From Companilactobacillus allii (GTDB lineage Bacteria > Bacillota > Bacilli > Lactobacillales > Lactobacillaceae): 64,000 bases of DNA. The position numbers were made by a program, and so were the translations under genes. The first letter of the stretch is position 1. The number at the start of each line of letters is the position of its first letter. Below the pieces are notes generated by a model that did no database searches, was not told where the DNA came from, and worked only from the letters and a program-made list of their open reading frames with translations. This document shows, piece by piece, positions 62,177 through 64,000 of the stretch. The stretch is taken from NCBI RefSeq assembly GCF_001971585.1, contig NZ_CP019323.1, positions 672,053 through 736,052 on the forward strand, in the 5' to 3' direction.

Positions 62177-63751
62177 ATGGGAGATATCAGTGCATCCGCT
62201 GAAATACCCAAAGCACCAAAGAAAAAGTTCAGATTGAGGATGCCGGGTGCGTTTGCAATGTTGTTTATTCTAACAATATTTGCCGTTATAGCGACCTGGA
62301 TCATTCCAGCTGGAGCGTATTCCAAAATGGTGTACACAACAAACTCCGAGTTAAAAATAACTAGTCCTAATGGAAACGTAACACACGTTCCTGCCACACA
62401 AAAGGAGCTAGATAAACTCGGTGTCAAAATAGATATCGATCAATTCACATCTGGTAGTATTAGTGATGCTGTATCAGTTCCCAATACTTATCAAAGGTTG
62501 AAGCAAAAGCCTGCACATATCGGTGCAATTACTGAAAGTATGGTTAACGGTGTGATTGAAACCGTTGATATAATGGTATTCATTTTTGTATTAGGTGGAT
62601 TAATCGGAGTAGTTAAGGCAAGTGGAGCCTTTGAGTCAGGCTTGATGTCACTGACTAAGAAAACTAAAGGCCATGAGTTCTTATTGATATTTACCGTGTC
62701 AATTCTGATGATATTAGGTGGAACATTTTGTGGAATTGAAGAAGAGGCCGTCGCTTTTTATCCGATTCTAGTTCCAATATTTATTGCGATGGGTTATGAC
62801 TCGATAGTATCTGTTGGAGCAATATTCTTGTCGAGTTCAATTGGTACTTGTTTCTCAACTATCAATCCTTTTTCGGCGGTCATTGCATCTAATGCTGCTG
62901 GTATTCCCTTTACAGAGGGACTGAATTTCAGAATCATGGGCTTGATCGGTGCGACTATATTCATAGAATTATATTTGCATTGGTATAGTAAAAAGGTGAA
63001 GGACACACCTAAGTTCTCTTATACATATGACGATCATGAATCATTTAATAATATGTTTTCAGTTGAATCAGATGATGATAAGAAGGGTATTAAGATTCCT
63101 TTCACTTTACGTAAGAAGATTATTTTGATCCTTTTTGTTATCGCCTTTCCAATTATGGTTTGGGGCGTTATGTCAAAGGGATGGTGGTTCCCAACTATGG
63201 CGTCATCATTTTTATCCTTTGCAATTATCATCATGTTCCTTACTGCAACTGGTCGTTATGGTATTGGTGAGAAGGGTGTAGTAGATGCCTTTGTTAACGG
63301 GGCATCTAGCCTGGTTGGCGTTTCATTGATCATTGGATTAGCACGTGGTATCAATATTATTTTGAACAACGGTTACATATCTGATACCATCTTGCAATTC
63401 TCATCTTTATTGGTTAAAAATGTAAGTGGACCAATTTTTATTATTATTTTAATGTTTATTTTCTTTGTTCTGGGATTCATTGTCCCATCTTCATCTGGAT
63501 TGGCAGTGTTATCCATGCCTATATTTGCGCCATTAGCTGATACAGTTGATATACCAAGATTCGCTGTTGTTACGGCCTATCAATTCGGTCAGTATGCCAT
63601 GCTTTTCTTAGCACCTACTGGCCTGGTTATGGCTACACTACAAATGCTTGATATGAAATATTCACATTGGTTCAGATTCGTTTGGCCGGTTGTAGCCTTT
63701 GTATTAGTATTTGGTGGTTTTATATTGATTATGGAAGTTGTTTTATCTTAA
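62177..63751 (+). CDS. YfcC-family (DcuC/AbgT-like) transporter
   Basis: 524 residues from ATG 62177; the upstream TTG frame covers the ribosome site GTGGGGATGA. About 12 helices; LRMPGAFAMLFILTIFAVIA and ATWIIPAGAYSKM at the start, GGTFCGIEEEAVAFYPILVP and FVLGFIVPSSSGLAVLSMPI are family segments. Related proteins carry dipeptides, amino acids or short acids; substrate unknown. Confidence 0.85.
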   Translation: MGDISASAEIPKAPKKKFRLRMPGAFAMLFILTIFAVIATWIIPAGAYSKMVYTTNSELKITSPNGNVTHVPATQKELDKLGVKIDIDQFTSGSISDAVSVPNTYQRLKQKPAHIGAITESMVNGVIETVDIMVFIFVLGGLIGVVKASGAFESGLMSLTKKTKGHEFLLIFTVSILMILGGTFCGIEEEAVAFYPILVPIFIAMGYDSIVSVGAIFLSSSIGTCFSTINPFSAVIASNAAGIPFTEGLNFRIMGLIGATIFIELYLHWYSKKVKDTPKFSYTYDDHESFNNMFSVESDDDKKGIKIPFTLRKKIILILFVIAFPIMVWGVMSKGWWFPTMASSFLSFAIIIMFLTATGRYGIGEKGVVDAFVNGASSLVGVSLIIGLARGINIILNNGYISDTILQFSSLLVKNVSGPIFIIILMFIFFVLGFIVPSSSGLAVLSMPIFAPLADTVDIPRFAVVTAYQFGQYAMLFLAPTGLVMATLQMLDMKYSHWFRFVWPVVAFVLVFGGFILIMEVVLS

Positions 63752-63795
63752 TTGGTAAAATGTAATTATGAAATTATAAAGGAGACACCTGATAT

Positions 63796-64000
63796 ATGAT
63801 AAATAGACCTTTAATAAGTATTACAAATGTTATTTGGAGCTTTGATAGTAATTCTGAGTCATTGGTAATCCTACTTTTAAAACGTTCTCAAGATCCATAT
63901 AAGGGTAAGTGGGGACTTCCCATGACTTATTTACGTGAAGATGAAAGTGCTGATAAAGCATCGCTACGATTAGTTCGAGAAAAGATTGGTGTTGATCTTC
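63796..64000 (+). CDS. NUDIX hydrolase (N-terminal part, cut by window end)
   Basis: 68 codons to the window edge, ATG behind AAAGGAG. NVIWSFDSNSESLVILLLKR then DPYKGKWGLPMTYLREDESA and ASLRLVREKIGVD match the start of a NUDIX fold; the Nudix box Glu residues would follow shortly. Similar N-termini occur in ADP-ribose pyrophosphatases and NrtR-type regulators. Confidence 0.75.
   Translation, partial: MINRPLISITNVIWSFDSNSESLVILLLKRSQDPYKGKWGLPMTYLREDESADKASLRLVREKIGVDL

Overview
The window looks like chromosomal DNA of a low-GC, Gram-positive lactic acid bacterium of the Lactobacillaceae. The evidence is AT-rich DNA with strong AGGAGG ribosome sites, SLAP-type surface repeats, plantaricin-type regulation, a T-box, CcpA-type cre sites and oligopeptide uptake. 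A Companilactobacillus-like host is my best guess from gene content; no rRNA or other marker is present to prove it.

Layout. 0.0-2.9 kb: a partial YagU-like gene, a small membrane protein, a gene relic, a Fic-fold protein, and three of the four copies of a dispersed repeat (R1). 2.9-12.4 kb: a sialic acid locus. One arm has two esterases, a sodium symporter, a cation/proton antiporter and a TIM-barrel isomerase-like gene. The other has N-acetylneuraminate lyase (nanA), ManNAc-6-P epimerase (nanE), an RpiR regulator and a ROK kinase. The fourth R1 copy closes this region. 12.4-18.9 kb: a membrane protein, an EstA-type esterase, and a muropeptide-sugar recycling set (GntR regulator, PTS IIC, MupG-like hydrolase, MurQ, BadF-type kinase). 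18.9-27.3 kb: an SLAP surface protein, the oppABCDF operon and hflX. 27.5-29.8 kb: a small peptide gene facing a quorum-sensing-type two-component system. 29.9-33.2 kb: rarA split by an intact IS200/IS605 element carrying tnpA and tnpB. 33.3-39.9 kb: a decayed class II bacteriocin region with immunity-like proteins, CPBP proteases, a histidine kinase/LytTR pair behind plantaricin-type boxes, and a truncated C39 transporter. 40-47.9 kb: a 51-bp minisatellite, an ABC-F gene behind a leader terminator, an SGNH hydrolase, a MazEF-like pair, an amino acid permease and a BceAB-like exporter. 48-58.3 kb: a polar amino acid ABC importer, a T-box-controlled NhaC-family transporter and a MacAB-like exporter, with a second repeat family (R2) after operon ends. 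58.3-64 kb: an M20 peptidase, a PEPCK-like protein, tRNA-Asn, a YfcC-family transporter and a partial NUDIX gene.

The most unusual content is non-coding. R1 (four copies) has C-rich hairpin loops, a compensatory stem change and its own terminators, which suggests a multicopy small-RNA family that targets Shine-Dalgarno sequences. R2 (four copies) has a perfect 12-14 bp outer stem that differs in sequence from copy to copy yet stays complementary, enclosing a hairpin with a mostly GNRA loop. Other points of interest are a plantaricin-type promoter over a tiny cationic peptide, an ABC-F protein in which both halves of one ATP site look degenerate, a TnpB element whose predicted guide matches the intact rarA allele, and one operator shared by two separate ABC exporter operons.

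How the genes fit together. The two sugar loci feed amino-sugar catabolism: sialic acid via ManNAc-6-P to GlcNAc-6-P, and MurNAc-GlcNAc to MurNAc-6-P plus GlcNAc and then GlcNAc-6-P. No nagA or nagB is visible, so that step must be encoded outside the window.
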